DNA from: Pseudomonas sp. Choline-02u-1
Lineage (GTDB): Bacteria; Pseudomonadota; Gammaproteobacteria; Pseudomonadales; Pseudomonadaceae
Reading direction: 5' to 3'
Assembly: GCF_002836515.1 (NCBI RefSeq)
Contig: NZ_PJBC01000062.1
Coordinates: forward strand, 62,001-126,000
Length of the DNA: 64,000 nucleotides
Below, piece after piece: positions 26,888 to 37,410 of the stretch (position 1 is its first letter; the number at the start of each line of letters is the position of its first letter). Under the pieces are notes generated by a model that saw nothing but the letters and a program-made list of their open reading frames with translations, was not told where the DNA came from and did no database searches. Both the position numbers and the translations under genes were made by a program.

Positions 26888-29539
26888 TTACGCCAGACTG
26901 GACAGCATTTCCTTGGCCTCGCCCCGCTGCTTCTCGTCACCCTCGGTCAAGACTTCGTTGAGAATGTCACGCGCACCGTCGGCATCGCCCATGTCGATAT
27001 AAGCCTGAGCCAGATCGAGTTTGGTCGCCGCTTCGTCAGTACCGGCGAGGAAGTCGAAATCGTCCTCGCCCAAATCATCACCCAACGCTGCGTCCGCTTC
27101 AGTGAAGCTCGGTTCGGCCATGCTTTGCGACAGGCGATCCAGCTCGGCGTTGACGTCGTCCAGCTCGGCCGCAAAGGCATCCGGCTCGGCGGCTGGGTTG
27201 CTGTCCATTTCGTCGGCCAGCGACAAGTCGAAATCGGCAGGCAACTCCAGATCGTCCTGAGGCACGTCAGCAACTACCGGCGTCTCGACCGGTGGCAAGT
27301 CCTTCACGCCGTCATCCAGATCCAGCAGGAAGTCATCTTCAGCCAGCGTAGTTGGCGATGGCTCGGCGCCGAGATCCATGTCCAGATCGAAGTCCGACAG
27401 ATCGTCGAGATTCTCTTTCATCTCGGTCTGTTCTTGCAGCACCGAGGCGAAACTCAGATCGTCTTCCGCCGGAAATGCATCCAGCTCGACCGGTGCTTCT
27501 GGCTCAACCACTGGCGCAGGGTCGACCGGGGTGATGTTGTCGAGATCGTCCAGGCTCAAATCGAACGCGGTGTCCAGATCATCAGCCGCAGGCTCAGGCG
27601 TTTGCGGCTCGTCCTGCAGCAGTTCCTTGACGTATTGCGCATCGAGCTCTGCGGCGACGGCGGCAGCCGCAAGCCCACCGGCAGCGACCACGGCCATGGC
27701 CGGGAAGCGGCTTTTCAGCGCTTCGACCTTGGCAAAGTTGTCGCCGTTGGCGACCAACTGACGCTCTTGCGCGACGAACGCATCGCGATCGCCCTGCTGG
27801 CCGTAGACTTCCATCAGTTTCAGGCGCAGATCACTGCGTTCCGGCTCGAGGCTGACACCTTCTTCCAGCAGCGCGGCGGCCTGGTTCAGGCGACCGGCAT
27901 TGATGTGCGATTGCGCCTTGTCGAGCACGTCGTCCGAGCGCTCACCCGCCGGAGCCACCAGAGGCGCGGCGATCGGAGTGGTCATCACCACCGGAGCAAC
28001 GACCGGTGCAGGAGCAGGAGCAGGAGCTGGCGTATTGAGCTTGACGCTGGCTGCCGGAGTTTCCAGGCCCGAAAAACTGCTTTCCGGCAGATCCTGCTCA
28101 GCGGAGAACTCCTGCTCTTCAGCCAGAGCGCGGGCCATGCGCAGGTGCTTTTCGGCTTCCTGCTGAGCTTTGCGGCGACGCGCCAGCAGCAATAGCAGGA
28201 GCAGCAGAACCACCGCACCGCCGCCGATCAGGCCGAGCAGGATCGGATTGGTCAGCAGTTCGTTGAAAGCTTTGTCATCGTCAGCAGCAGCCGGTGTGGT
28301 TTCGACCACTGGCTCGACAACCGGCTCAACCGGTGTTTCCGCTGGTGGCGCAATGGCCGATTCCGGGGTGGGTGAAGCCGCTGCAGCGTCGGCCGGGGTG
28401 GCTGGCGGAGTCGCGGCCAGTTCGGCAGTAATCGCCGGTACCGGCGGCACGGCAGCATTGGCGCCAGGCGCAGCGCCCGCGCCGTCAGCCTGCATCTTCG
28501 CCAGTTGATTGTTCTTCAGCTCGATGAGCTTTTGCAGCTTGTCCAGTTGGCTCTGAAGATCAGCCATGCGGCTTTTCAGTTCCTCGTTGTCACGACGGGT
28601 CGTGTCGAGGTTTTCCTGAGTGATCGCCAGTTTGTTGCTCAGCGCCTTGGCGTCGCCCGCCGGGCCTTTCGCGCCGGGCTTGGCGCTTTCGGCCGAGACC
28701 AGGCTCAGGTTGTCCTGAGTGTTCGACGCCGCACCAGCATTGCCACGGCCGCGATTGGTCGCATCCAGCTGCTGCTGACCGGTGCCAGGCTTGGCCACAT
28801 AACGACGGCCCTGACGCCAGGCTTCGTTCTGCGCTGCCACTTCAGCGATGGCGGCCGATTGCGGCAGCGCCGTGCTTTGCACCGGGTCCGGCAGACGCAG
28901 CACTTGGCCGGTCTTCAGACGGTTGATGTTGCCGTCGATGAATGCATCTGGATTGAGTGCCTGGATCGCCAGCATGGTCTGCTGCACCGAGCCGCCGTTG
29001 CGCGCTTTCGCGGCGATTTCCCACAGGGTGTCGCGCGGGGTGGTGGTGTACTGATTGCGATGGGTAGCGCCAGTGGTCGGCGCAGTGATGGTCTGCGACG
29101 GCGCCGGTTGCGCGGCGGCATCAGCGGTCTGCGGCGAGAACTTCGACGGATCGAGCAGTACGCTGTAGTCACGCAGCAAGCGGCCATTGGGCCACATCAC
29201 CTGCACAAGAAACTTCACCATCGGTTCCGACAGCGGCTGGCTCGACGTCACGCGCAACACGCTTTTGCCGTTGGCGTTGAGCACCGGAGTGAACGTCAGA
29301 TCATTGAGAAAGGCCTGACGATCAACGCCTGCCTTGGCGAAGTCTTCAGGTGAAGCCAGGCTCGGCACCACCTCGGCGGCGGTGAGATCCTTGACGTCGA
29401 GCAGCTCGATTTCAGCCACCAACGGCTGGTTCAGGGTCGACTTCAGGGTCAGCTCCCCGAGCCCGAGGGCATGCGCCATACCGGAGGACAGCGCCGAGGC
29501 GGCCGCTATTGCTAACACCAGTTTGCGAACTTGAACCAT
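26888..29539 (-). CDS. fimV: FimV/TspA-family polar hub protein
   Basis: An 883-residue FimV. The N-terminus has a signal-like segment ending near residue 24 and the family phrase LGLGELTLKSTLNQPLVAEI. A LysM-type peptidoglycan-binding segment follows (DTLWEIAAKAR, then INRLKTGQVLRLPDP, about residues 167-216). A coiled coil lies near 305-350 and one membrane helix near 440-460 (LLGLIGGGAVVLLLLLLLL). The cytoplasmic half is very acidic, with TPR-like segments and the conserved FimV C-terminus (LDLAQAYIDMGDADGARDIL). It organises the cell pole for type IV pili and second-messenger control. Confidence 0.93.
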   Translation of the reverse strand: MVQVRKLVLAIAAASALSSGMAHALGLGELTLKSTLNQPLVAEIELLDVKDLTAAEVVPSLASPEDFAKAGVDRQAFLNDLTFTPVLNANGKSVLRVTSSQPLSEPMVKFLVQVMWPNGRLLRDYSVLLDPSKFSPQTADAAAQPAPSQTITAPTTGATHRNQYTTTPRDTLWEIAAKARNGGSVQQTMLAIQALNPDAFIDGNINRLKTGQVLRLPDPVQSTALPQSAAIAEVAAQNEAWRQGRRYVAKPGTGQQQLDATNRGRGNAGAASNTQDNLSLVSAESAKPGAKGPAGDAKALSNKLAITQENLDTTRRDNEELKSRMADLQSQLDKLQKLIELKNNQLAKMQADGAGAAPGANAAVPPVPAITAELAATPPATPADAAAASPTPESAIAPPAETPVEPVVEPVVETTPAAADDDKAFNELLTNPILLGLIGGGAVVLLLLLLLLARRRKAQQEAEKHLRMARALAEEQEFSAEQDLPESSFSGLETPAASVKLNTPAPAPAPAPVVAPVVMTTPIAAPLVAPAGERSDDVLDKAQSHINAGRLNQAAALLEEGVSLEPERSDLRLKLMEVYGQQGDRDAFVAQERQLVANGDNFAKVEALKSRFPAMAVVAAGGLAAAAVAAELDAQYVKELLQDEPQTPEPAADDLDTAFDLSLDDLDNITPVDPAPVVEPEAPVELDAFPAEDDLSFASVLQEQTEMKENLDDLSDFDLDMDLGAEPSPTTLAEDDFLLDLDDGVKDLPPVETPVVADVPQDDLELPADFDLSLADEMDSNPAAEPDAFAAELDDVNAELDRLSQSMAEPSFTEADAALGDDLGEDDFDFLAGTDEAATKLDLAQAYIDMGDADGARDILNEVLTEGDEKQRGEAKEMLSSLA

Positions 29540-29748
29540 AGCCTCATCCTTTGTTTGAACGTTCCTCGGCCAGCGAGAAGCTTTTGAATACCGCTGCCGT
29601 AAGGCATTGCACGCGACGACGGAAGTCGCCGCGCGCGATCATTTCTGTGCTGCCCCGGAAAGTCCCGGAGGGTGACTCGTCATCGACGCGCTCCGGGCAA
29701 GCATAGCGCTCACCTAGAATCAGTCGACAAATTGTTGCCAAGTATCTT

Positions 29749-30759
29749 TTACAGCAGGCCTTTTATCAACAACTCAGCCAGTTGCACGGCATTGAGGGCC
29801 GCGCCTTTGCGTACGTTATCTGACGTCAGCCAGAGATTTAGTTCCGCCGGGTCGTCGACGCCGCTGCGCACGCGGCCGACATAAACCACGTCCTGCCCCA
29901 CCGCATCGCCGACAGCGGTCGGATAATCGCCAGCCTCAACCAGTTCGATACCCGGTGCGGCCTCGAGCGCTGCGTTGACCTTTTCCAGGTCAACAGCGCT
30001 GCCCGACTGCAAGGTCACGCTAAAGCTATCGCCAAAAAACACCGGGGCTTGAACGCAAGTGGCAGAAATCTTCAATAAAGGTTTCGCCAGGACCTGGCGC
30101 AGCTCACGCACCAGACGTTTTTCCAGCAGCGTATGGCCTTGCGCATCCGGCGTGCCGACCTGCGCCAGCAGGTTGAAAGCCATTTGCCGATCGAAGAAGG
30201 TCGGTTCCAGCGGGCGCATGTTCAGCAGTTCGGCGGTCTGTCGCGCGAGCTCGGTTACCGCCTCGCGACCTTGCGCAGAAACGGCCAGATTGGCGCTGAC
30301 GTTGACGTATTGCAGATCGAGCAGACCAAGCAGCGGCGCCAGCACCACGGCAAGCGCAGTGGCCGACGGGCTTGGGCTGCTGACCTGGAATGGGCTTTTC
30401 AGACTGGCGAGAATATCGGCATTGGCCTCCGGCACCACCTGCGGCGCCTGATCGGCCGGCAAGGCGCCGGACAGGTCGATCAATGAGCACCCGGCGGCAT
30501 GGGCGCGCGCCGCATAGCTCAGCGACACCGCAGCGCCGGCAGCGAAGAACGCCAGTCTGACTTTGCTGAAATCGAACTCGTCGACCTCGCGCACGCGCAC
30601 ATTCTTGTTGCGGAACAGCACCGAGCTGCCGGCCGATTCACTGCTGGCCAAGAGGTGCAGATTGCCGACCGGAAAGTCGCGCTCTTCGAGAATCTGTACG
30701 AGGGTTTCGCCGACAGTACCGGTGGCGCCGATAACGGCGATATCGAAAGTCTGGGTCAT
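29749..30759 (-). CDS. Aspartate-semialdehyde dehydrogenase paralogue lacking the catalytic cysteine (Usg-like)
   Basis: A 336-residue protein of the Asd fold. The NADP-binding phrase IAVIGATGTVGETLV is intact at the N-terminus. Where true Asd enzymes have NCST or NCTV with the nucleophilic cysteine, this one has SSPSPSATAL, so normal dehydrogenase activity is unlikely. Pseudomonads keep such a copy between asd and fimV, as here. The start at 30759 has AGAGG upstream, and the longer open frame runs back into repeat DNA. Its function is unknown. A regulatory or structural role is possible. Confidence 0.82.
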   Translation of the reverse strand: MTQTFDIAVIGATGTVGETLVQILEERDFPVGNLHLLASSESAGSSVLFRNKNVRVREVDEFDFSKVRLAFFAAGAAVSLSYAARAHAAGCSLIDLSGALPADQAPQVVPEANADILASLKSPFQVSSPSPSATALAVVLAPLLGLLDLQYVNVSANLAVSAQGREAVTELARQTAELLNMRPLEPTFFDRQMAFNLLAQVGTPDAQGHTLLEKRLVRELRQVLAKPLLKISATCVQAPVFFGDSFSVTLQSGSAVDLEKVNAALEAAPGIELVEAGDYPTAVGDAVGQDVVYVGRVRSGVDDPAELNLWLTSDNVRKGAALNAVQLAELLIKGLL

Positions 30760-30853
30760 GGAGCTACCTCTGGCAAAACGGGGGGAGCGGCACTTTACCG
30801 GGTGGCTGCCATGCAGGCAATTTCTGCAGGGTTTGCGGTGGCCGTTCGGACGC

Positions 30854-30920
30854 CTTCGCGAGCAAGCCCGCTCCCACACTTCAATTGCATTCCCATGTGG
30901 GAGCGGGCTTGCTCGCGAAG
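30854..30920. repeat. REPIN: perfect inverted pair of REP elements
   Basis: Two perfect 25-base arms (CTTCGCGAGCAAGCCCGCTC plus CCACA, and the complement at 30896-30920) face each other across a 17-base spacer. This is the classic mobile REP doublet of fluorescent pseudomonads. It sits between asd and its paralogue. Confidence 0.9.
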
Positions 30921-30955
30921 AGGCCGGCACACTCACCCGACAAATTTCGGGCATA

Positions 30956-30989
30956 AAAAACCCGCGCCTTTCTCAAGGCACGGGTTTTT
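30956..30989 (-). terminator. Terminator of asd
   Basis: AAAAACCCG-C-GCCTT/AAGGC-A-CGGGTTTTT is a long, A/T-flanked stem with one internal mismatch, 16 bases after the asd stop. T-runs stand on both strands. Confidence 0.88.
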
Positions 30990-31004
30990 CATTGCTTAAA
31001 GCGA

Positions 31005-32117
31005 TCAACGCTCCAGCAGAATCCGCAGCATGCGGCGCAGCGGTTCGGCCGCGCCCCACAGCAGCTGGTCGCCAACGGTGAAGGCACCGACGAATTGCGA
31101 CCCCATGTTCAGCTTGCGCAGACGACCGACCGGGACATTCAGAGTGCCGGTGACCTTGGTCGGGCTCAGCTCCTGCATGCTGATCTCGCGGTTGTTCGGT
31201 ACCAGCTTGACCCACGGATTGTGCTGGCTGATCAGCCCTTCGATATCGGCGATCGGTACGTCTTTGTTCAGCTTGATGGTCAGCGCCTGGCTGTGGCAGC
31301 GCATGGCACCGATGCGCACGCAGATGCCGTCGACCGGGATCGGGCTTTTGAAGCGACCGAGAATTTTGTTGGTCTCGGCCTGTGCCTTCCACTCCTCGCG
31401 GCTCTGACCGTTCGGCAGTTCCTTGTCGATCCATGGGATCAGGCTGCCAGCCAGCGGTACGCCGAAGTTTTCGGTTGGGTACGCTTCGCTGCGCATGGCG
31501 TCGGCCACGCGACGATCGATGTCGAGGATCGCACTGGCCGGGTCGGCCAGTTGGTCGGCGACAGCGGCGTGAGTCGCGCCCATCTGCTTGATCAGTTCAC
31601 GCATATTCTGCGCGCCGGCACCGGAAGCCGCCTGATACGTCATGGCGCTCATCCACTCGACCAGACCGGCTTCGAACAGACCGCCCAGGCCCATCAGCAT
31701 CAGGCTGACGGTGCAATTGCCGCCGATGTAGTTCTTGGTGCCCGCATCCAGTTGCTGGTCGATGACCTTGCGGTTGACCGGGTCGAGAATGATCACCGCG
31801 TCGTCGTTCATGCGCAGGCTCGACGCCGCGTCGATCCAGTAACCCTGCCAGCCGGCTTCGCGCAGCTTGGGGAATACTTCGCTGGTGTAGTCGCCGCCCT
31901 GGCAGGTCAGGATCACGTCGAGGGTCTTCAGCTCGTCAATGCTGTAAGCATCCTTGAGCGGAGCAATGTCCTTGCCCACGGACGGGCCTTGGCCACCGAC
32001 ATTGGACGTGGTGAAAAACACCGGCTCGATAAGATCGAAATCCTGCTCTTCCAGCATCCGCTGCATGAGCACGGAACCGACCATCCCGCGCCAACCGATC
32101 AGACCTACACGTTTCAT
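31005..32117 (-). CDS. asd: Aspartate-semialdehyde dehydrogenase
   Basis: A 370-residue enzyme of the Gram-negative Asd type that makes aspartate semialdehyde for lysine, threonine, methionine and diaminopimelate. The N-terminus [18 protein letters not shown] binds NADP. The nucleophilic cysteine lies in [15 protein letters not shown]. The [13 protein letters not shown] segment follows. It lies downstream of leuB, as in other pseudomonads. All active-site phrases are intact, in contrast to the paralogue that follows it. Confidence 0.95.
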   Translation of the reverse strand: MKRVGLIGWRGMVGSVLMQRMLEEQDFDLIEPVFFTTSNVGGQGPSVGKDIAPLKDAYSIDELKTLDVILTCQGGDYTSEVFPKLREAGWQGYWIDAASSLRMNDDAVIILDPVNRKVIDQQLDAGTKNYIGGNCTVSLMLMGLGGLFEAGLVEWMSAMTYQAASGAGAQNMRELIKQMGATHAAVADQLADPASAILDIDRRVADAMRSEAYPTENFGVPLAGSLIPWIDKELPNGQSREEWKAQAETNKILGRFKSPIPVDGICVRIGAMRCHSQALTIKLNKDVPIADIEGLISQHNPWVKLVPNNREISMQELSPTKVTGTLNVPVGRLRKLNMGSQFVGAFTVGDQLLWGAAEPLRRMLRILLER

Positions 32118-32183
32118 CGCAACTACACCTTCTTGAAAAGTGGGCCGCTGCTTTGTATTGAATTTCGCAGCGGGCCCGAGAGA

Positions 32184-33266
<1,083 letters not shown>

Positions 33267-33320
33267 GCTTTCCTCGTGTCTTCAAGCGGTGCGCCTTCAC
33301 CGGCGCGCCCGGAAAAATGC

Positions 33321-34088
33321 TTATCGCTCAGCCATCAGTACGATTACATCGGTACTGAACGAGCCATCGGCATCAATTTCAAAATACTCGCGCACTTCGT
33401 TGCCCATCGACTGCTGCAACTGGCGGATCGCTGCGCGCATGACATCGGGCGTACGCATGCGCTCGACCCAACTGCTGTACTCCAGACGCAGGCGCTGACG
33501 CGTGGTGCTGCGCACATGCAGACCGGCCTCGCTGACCTGGCGCAGCCACTCGGCGGCGCAGTAGTCGCGGACATGACTGGTGTCGCGCAGCACTTCAACG
33601 CTTTGCAGGTAAGTGTCGAACAACGGGCTGCCCGGTGACAACACATCAACGAACGCTGCCACCCCGCCCGGTTTGAGCACCCGGCGCACTTCGCGCAAGG
33701 CCAGGCCGAGGTCGCTCCAGTGATGCGCCGAATACCGGCTGAACACAAAATCGAACTCGCCATCGGCAAACGGCAAGCGCTCGGCTGCGCCGTTGACGGT
33801 AACGATGTTGCTCAAGCCGCGATCGACGGCGGCGCCGGCAACCACATCGAGCATTTGCTGCGACAGATCGTAAGCCACCACTTCCCTGACCAGCGGTGCC
33901 ACATGAAAACTCACATGACCGGCACCGCACCCCAGATCGAGCACGCGCGCCCCGCCCTGCCCGGCCAGCTCAGCCTGCAGCAGCGCGAATTCACTGCCTT
34001 GGGCGTGAACGGCGCTGCTCAGGTAAGCGGCGGCCTGGTCGCCGAATTGCTTCTGGACGACCTGGGTGTGCTGGGCGGTCCTGGTCAT
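33321..34088 (-). CDS. Class I SAM-dependent methyltransferase
   Basis: A 255-residue Methyltransf_11-type enzyme. The SAM-binding motif I is VLDLGCGAGHVSFHVAP, followed by AYDLSQQMLDV and the later phrase FDFVFSRYSAHHWSDLGLALREVRRVLKPGG. This resembles UbiE-like small-molecule methyltransferases. The ATG at 34088 has AGGA 7 bases upstream and is preferred over one two codons earlier. It lies between leuD and leuB, a conserved place in pseudomonads. The substrate is unknown. Confidence 0.85.
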   Translation of the reverse strand: MTRTAQHTQVVQKQFGDQAAAYLSSAVHAQGSEFALLQAELAGQGGARVLDLGCGAGHVSFHVAPLVREVVAYDLSQQMLDVVAGAAVDRGLSNIVTVNGAAERLPFADGEFDFVFSRYSAHHWSDLGLALREVRRVLKPGGVAAFVDVLSPGSPLFDTYLQSVEVLRDTSHVRDYCAAEWLRQVSEAGLHVRSTTRQRLRLEYSSWVERMRTPDVMRAAIRQLQQSMGNEVREYFEIDADGSFSTDVIVLMAER

Positions 34089-34125
34089 GGTCATTTCCTG
34101 GCATTTGTGTTGTTTGAGCTACCGC

Positions 34126-34207
34126 CTTCGCGAGCAGGTCGAATCGTCGCACCGTCGCTCCCATCTTTGAAATGCGTTCCCCTGTGGGAGCGGGCTTGCT
34201 CGCGAAG
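34126..34207. repeat. REPIN with a disrupted left arm
   Basis: The right arm (34183-34207) is an intact copy of the arm found at 30896-30920. The left arm starts CTTCGCGAGCAGG but is interrupted by about 14 extra bases (TCGAATCGTCGCAC region) before CGCTCCCAT resumes. It lies between leuD and the methyltransferase gene. Confidence 0.8.
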
Positions 34208-34242
34208 AGGTCAGCCCTGACTGCATCAATCTCAAATCTTGC

Positions 34243-34887
34243 TTACGCGTCGCGAAACAACCACGGCTGGCTGACCCGATGCTTGGCCTCGAACGTCGCG
34301 ATCGCATCGCCGTCCTGCAGGGTCAGGCCGATATCGTCCAGACCATTGAGCAGGCAGTGCTTGCGGAACGCATCAATCTCAAAGCTGTAGACCTTGCCGT
34401 CCGGACGGGTCACGGTCTGCGCTTGCAGGTCGACGTGCAATTGATAACCCGGCTCGGCTTCAACCTGCTTGAACAGTTCATCAACTTCCGCATCGCTGAG
34501 GATGATCGGAAGCAGGCCGTTCTTGAAGCTGTTGTTGAAGAAGATGTCGGCGTAGCTCGGCGCGATGATGCTACGGAAACCGTACTCTTCCAGCGCCCAC
34601 GGCGCGTGTTCACGGCTCGAACCGCAGCCGAAGTTCTCGCGGGCGAGCAACACGCTGGCGCCTTGATAACGCTCGGCGTTGAGCACGAAATCCTTGTTCA
34701 ACGGGCGCTTGGAGTTGTCCTGATACGGCTGGCCGACATCCAGATAACGCCACTCGTCGAACAGGTTCGGACCGAAGCCAGTGCGTTTGATCGATTTCAG
34801 GAACTGCTTGGGAATGATCTGATCGGTGTCGACGTTGGCACGATCCAGAGGCGCGACAAGACCAGTGTGCTGGGTAAAAGCTTTCAT
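34243..34887 (-). CDS. leuD: 3-isopropylmalate dehydratase small subunit
   Basis: A 214-residue swivel-domain subunit. Key phrases are [14 protein letters not shown] near the N-terminus and [16 protein letters not shown]. It pairs with LeuC to isomerise isopropylmalate. It starts 11 bases after the leuC stop in the same operon. Confidence 0.96.
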   Translation of the reverse strand: MKAFTQHTGLVAPLDRANVDTDQIIPKQFLKSIKRTGFGPNLFDEWRYLDVGQPYQDNSKRPLNKDFVLNAERYQGASVLLARENFGCGSSREHAPWALEEYGFRSIIAPSYADIFFNNSFKNGLLPIILSDAEVDELFKQVEAEPGYQLHVDLQAQTVTRPDGKVYSFEIDAFRKHCLLNGLDDIGLTLQDGDAIATFEAKHRVSQPWLFRDA

Positions 34888-34898
34888 GCTGCGCTCCT

Positions 34899-36317
34899 TT
34901 AGATCAATTCACGAACGTCGATGAAACGGCCGTTCACCGCTGCTGCCGCCGCCATGGCCGGGCTGACCAGGTGAGTGCGGCCACCAGCGCCCTGACGGCC
35001 TTCGAAGTTGCGGTTGGAGGTCGAGGCGCAATGCTCGCCGGACTCCAAACGGTCCGGGTTCATCGCCAGGCACATCGAGCAACCCGGCTCACGCCATTCG
35101 AAACCGGCTTCGAGGAAAATCTTGTCCAGACCTTCGGCTTCAGCCTGCGCTTTCACCAGACCCGAGCCCGGCACGACGATTGCCTGCTTGATGGTCGAGG
35201 CCACCTTGCGGCCCTTGGCGATCACTGCAGCGGCGCGCAGATCTTCGATGCGCGAGTTGGTGCAGGAACCGATGAACACGCGATCGAGCTGAATGTCGGT
35301 GATCGCCTGATTGGCGGTCAGCCCCATGTATTTCAAGGCGCGGACGATTGAGTCGCGCTTGACCAGATCCATCTCTTTAGCCGGATCAGGCACGTTCTGA
35401 TCAACGGCCAAAACCATCTCCGGGGAAGTGCCCCAGCTGACTTGCGGCTTGATTTGCGCGGCGTCGAGCTCGACCACGGTGTCGAATTTCGCGTCGGCGT
35501 CGGAGACCAGATCTTTCCAGGCTTCGACGGCCATGTCCCACTGCTCGCCCTTCGGCGCGAATGGACGACCTTTGACGTAGTCGATGGTCTTCTGGTCCGC
35601 CGCCACCAGACCCACGCGGGCGCCGGCTTCAATGGACATGTTGCAAATGGTCATGCGGCCTTCGACGGACAGATCGCGGATCGCGCTGCCGGCGAATTCG
35701 ATGGCGTGGCCGTTACCGCCGGCGGTGCCGATCTTGCCGATCACCGCAAGGACGATGTCCTTGGCGGTCACGCCGAACGGCAATTGGCCTTCGACGCGCA
35801 CCAGCATGTTTTTCATTTTCTTGGCGACCAGGCACTGAGTAGCGAGCACATGCTCGACCTCGGAGGTGCCGATGCCGTGTGCCAATGCACCGAATGCACC
35901 ATGGGTGGAGGTGTGCGAGTCGCCGCAGACCACGGTCATGCCCGGCAAGGTCGCGCCCTGCTCCGGGCTGATCACGTGGACGATGCCCTGGCGAACGTCG
36001 TTCATCTTGAACTCGACGATGCCGTATTCATCGCAGTTGTCGTCGAGGGTCTGCACCTGCAAACGCGAAACCTGATCGGCAATGGCTTCAATGCCGCCCT
36101 TGCGCTCCGGCGTAGTCGGTACGTTGTGGTCCGGGGTCGCGATGTTGGCATCGATGCGCCACGGCTTGCGCCCGGCCAGACGCAAGCCTTCGAAGGCTTG
36201 CGGCGAGGTCACTTCGTGAATGATGTGACGGTCGATGTAGATCAGCGCAGAGCCATCGTCGCGCTGCTTGACCAAATGCGAATCCCAGAGCTTGTCGTAC
36301 AGCGTTTTGCCGGCCAT
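34899..36317 (-). CDS. leuC: 3-isopropylmalate dehydratase large subunit
   Basis: A 472-residue aconitase-family subunit. The three cysteines that hold the 4Fe-4S cluster lie in IGSCTNSR and [31 protein letters not shown] marks the substrate site. The start at [14 protein letters not shown] (36317) fits the family, and GAGG stands 9 bases upstream. It is the first gene of the leuCD run and diverges from a LysR regulator. Confidence 0.96.
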   Translation of the reverse strand: MAGKTLYDKLWDSHLVKQRDDGSALIYIDRHIIHEVTSPQAFEGLRLAGRKPWRIDANIATPDHNVPTTPERKGGIEAIADQVSRLQVQTLDDNCDEYGIVEFKMNDVRQGIVHVISPEQGATLPGMTVVCGDSHTSTHGAFGALAHGIGTSEVEHVLATQCLVAKKMKNMLVRVEGQLPFGVTAKDIVLAVIGKIGTAGGNGHAIEFAGSAIRDLSVEGRMTICNMSIEAGARVGLVAADQKTIDYVKGRPFAPKGEQWDMAVEAWKDLVSDADAKFDTVVELDAAQIKPQVSWGTSPEMVLAVDQNVPDPAKEMDLVKRDSIVRALKYMGLTANQAITDIQLDRVFIGSCTNSRIEDLRAAAVIAKGRKVASTIKQAIVVPGSGLVKAQAEAEGLDKIFLEAGFEWREPGCSMCLAMNPDRLESGEHCASTSNRNFEGRQGAGGRTHLVSPAMAAAAAVNGRFIDVRELI

Positions 36318-36385
36318 CAGACGGTTCCTCATCAGCTTGTTTCTATGCCCTGGGCTTATCAATAACCCTTTGGCTTGTGAGGCCG

Positions 36386-36414
36386 ATCCTATGGGGTTAG
36401 ATTAAATAACTCAA
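36386..36414 (-). promoter_or_regulatory. Sigma-70 promoter of leuCD
   Basis: On the minus strand TTGAGT (36409-36414) and TAGGAT (36386-36391) are 17 bases apart, each matching 4 of 6 consensus positions. The start point would be near 36379, giving a leader of about 60 bases. Confidence 0.5.
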
Positions 36415-36417
36415 ATT

Positions 36418-36430
36418 CATATTTTTTATG
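36418..36430. promoter_or_regulatory. Inverted repeat CATA-N5-TATG, possible LysR binding site
   Basis: The repeat sits immediately upstream of the leuC -35 box and before the divergent LysR gene, where LysR-type activators normally bind. It is AT-rich and short, so chance is possible. Confidence 0.35.
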
Positions 36431-36456
36431 CTTTGGATAACCAACTGGAATGCGAC

Positions 36457-37347
36457 ATGGATCTGGCTAACCTGAACGCTTTTATCGCCATCGCCGAGAC
36501 TGGCAGCTTCTCGGGCGCTGGCGAACGCCTGCACCTGACCCAACCGGCAATCAGCAAACGCATCGCCGGGCTTGAGCAACAATTAAAGGTGCGCCTGTTC
36601 GACCGACTGGGCCGCGAAGTTGGCCTGACCGAGGCCGGCCGCGCCCTGTTGCCAAGGGCTTATCAGATTCTCAACGTGCTTGACGACACCCGCCGGGCCC
36701 TGACCAACCTCACCGGCGAAGTCAGCGGTCGCCTGACCCTGGCCACCAGTCACCACATCGGCCTGCATCGCTTGCCGCCCTTATTAAGGGAGTTCACCCG
36801 CCGCTACCCACAGGTCGCGCTGGATATTCAGTTCCTCGATTCGGAAGTGGCCTACGAGGAAATTCTCCACGGCCGTGCAGAACTGGCAGTTATCACGCTG
36901 GCGCCGGAGCCGCACACGCTGGTCAAAGCCACCCCGGTTTGGGACGACCCGCTGGATTTTGTCGTGGCGCCGGAGCACTCGCTGATCAACAACGGCGCCG
37001 TCAGTCTGGCCGACATTGCCGGCCATCCGGCGGTTTTCCCTGGTGGCAACACCTTTACCCATCACATCGTCCAGCGTTTGTTCGAAGCCCAAGGCCTGAC
37101 GCCGAACATCGCCATGAGCACCAACTACCTGGAAACCATCAAGATGATGGTCTCCATCGGCTTGGCCTGGAGCGTGCTGCCGCGCACCATGCTCGACGAA
37201 CAAGTGGCAAGCATCGCATTGCCGGGCATACAGCTCACTCGCCAGCTAGGCTATATCTTGCACACCGAACGGACGCTATCGAACGCAGCAAGAGCCTTCA
37301 TGGCCCTGCTGGACGCACAAATCGATCGGCCAGGGATCCCGGCCTGA
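36457..37347 (+). CDS. LysR-family transcriptional regulator, divergent from leuC
   Basis: A 296-residue LysR regulator. The helix-turn-helix lies in residues 3-60 (MDLANLNAFIAIAETGSFSG, then LHLTQPAISKRIAGLEQQ). The rest is a periplasmic-binding-like effector domain. The start at MDLANL is typical of the family and is preferred to an ATG eight codons earlier. Its place opposite leuC is conserved in pseudomonads, so control of leuCD by a leucine-pathway intermediate such as isopropylmalate is likely but not shown. Confidence 0.88.
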   Translation: MDLANLNAFIAIAETGSFSGAGERLHLTQPAISKRIAGLEQQLKVRLFDRLGREVGLTEAGRALLPRAYQILNVLDDTRRALTNLTGEVSGRLTLATSHHIGLHRLPPLLREFTRRYPQVALDIQFLDSEVAYEEILHGRAELAVITLAPEPHTLVKATPVWDDPLDFVVAPEHSLINNGAVSLADIAGHPAVFPGGNTFTHHIVQRLFEAQGLTPNIAMSTNYLETIKMMVSIGLAWSVLPRTMLDEQVASIALPGIQLTRQLGYILHTERTLSNAARAFMALLDAQIDRPGIPA

Positions 37348-37410
37348 CTTGTGCTACTCCTATAGAGCCGCTCCTGTGCCTCACGCCACTCAGCTCAAGG
37401 CCCGCTGACA

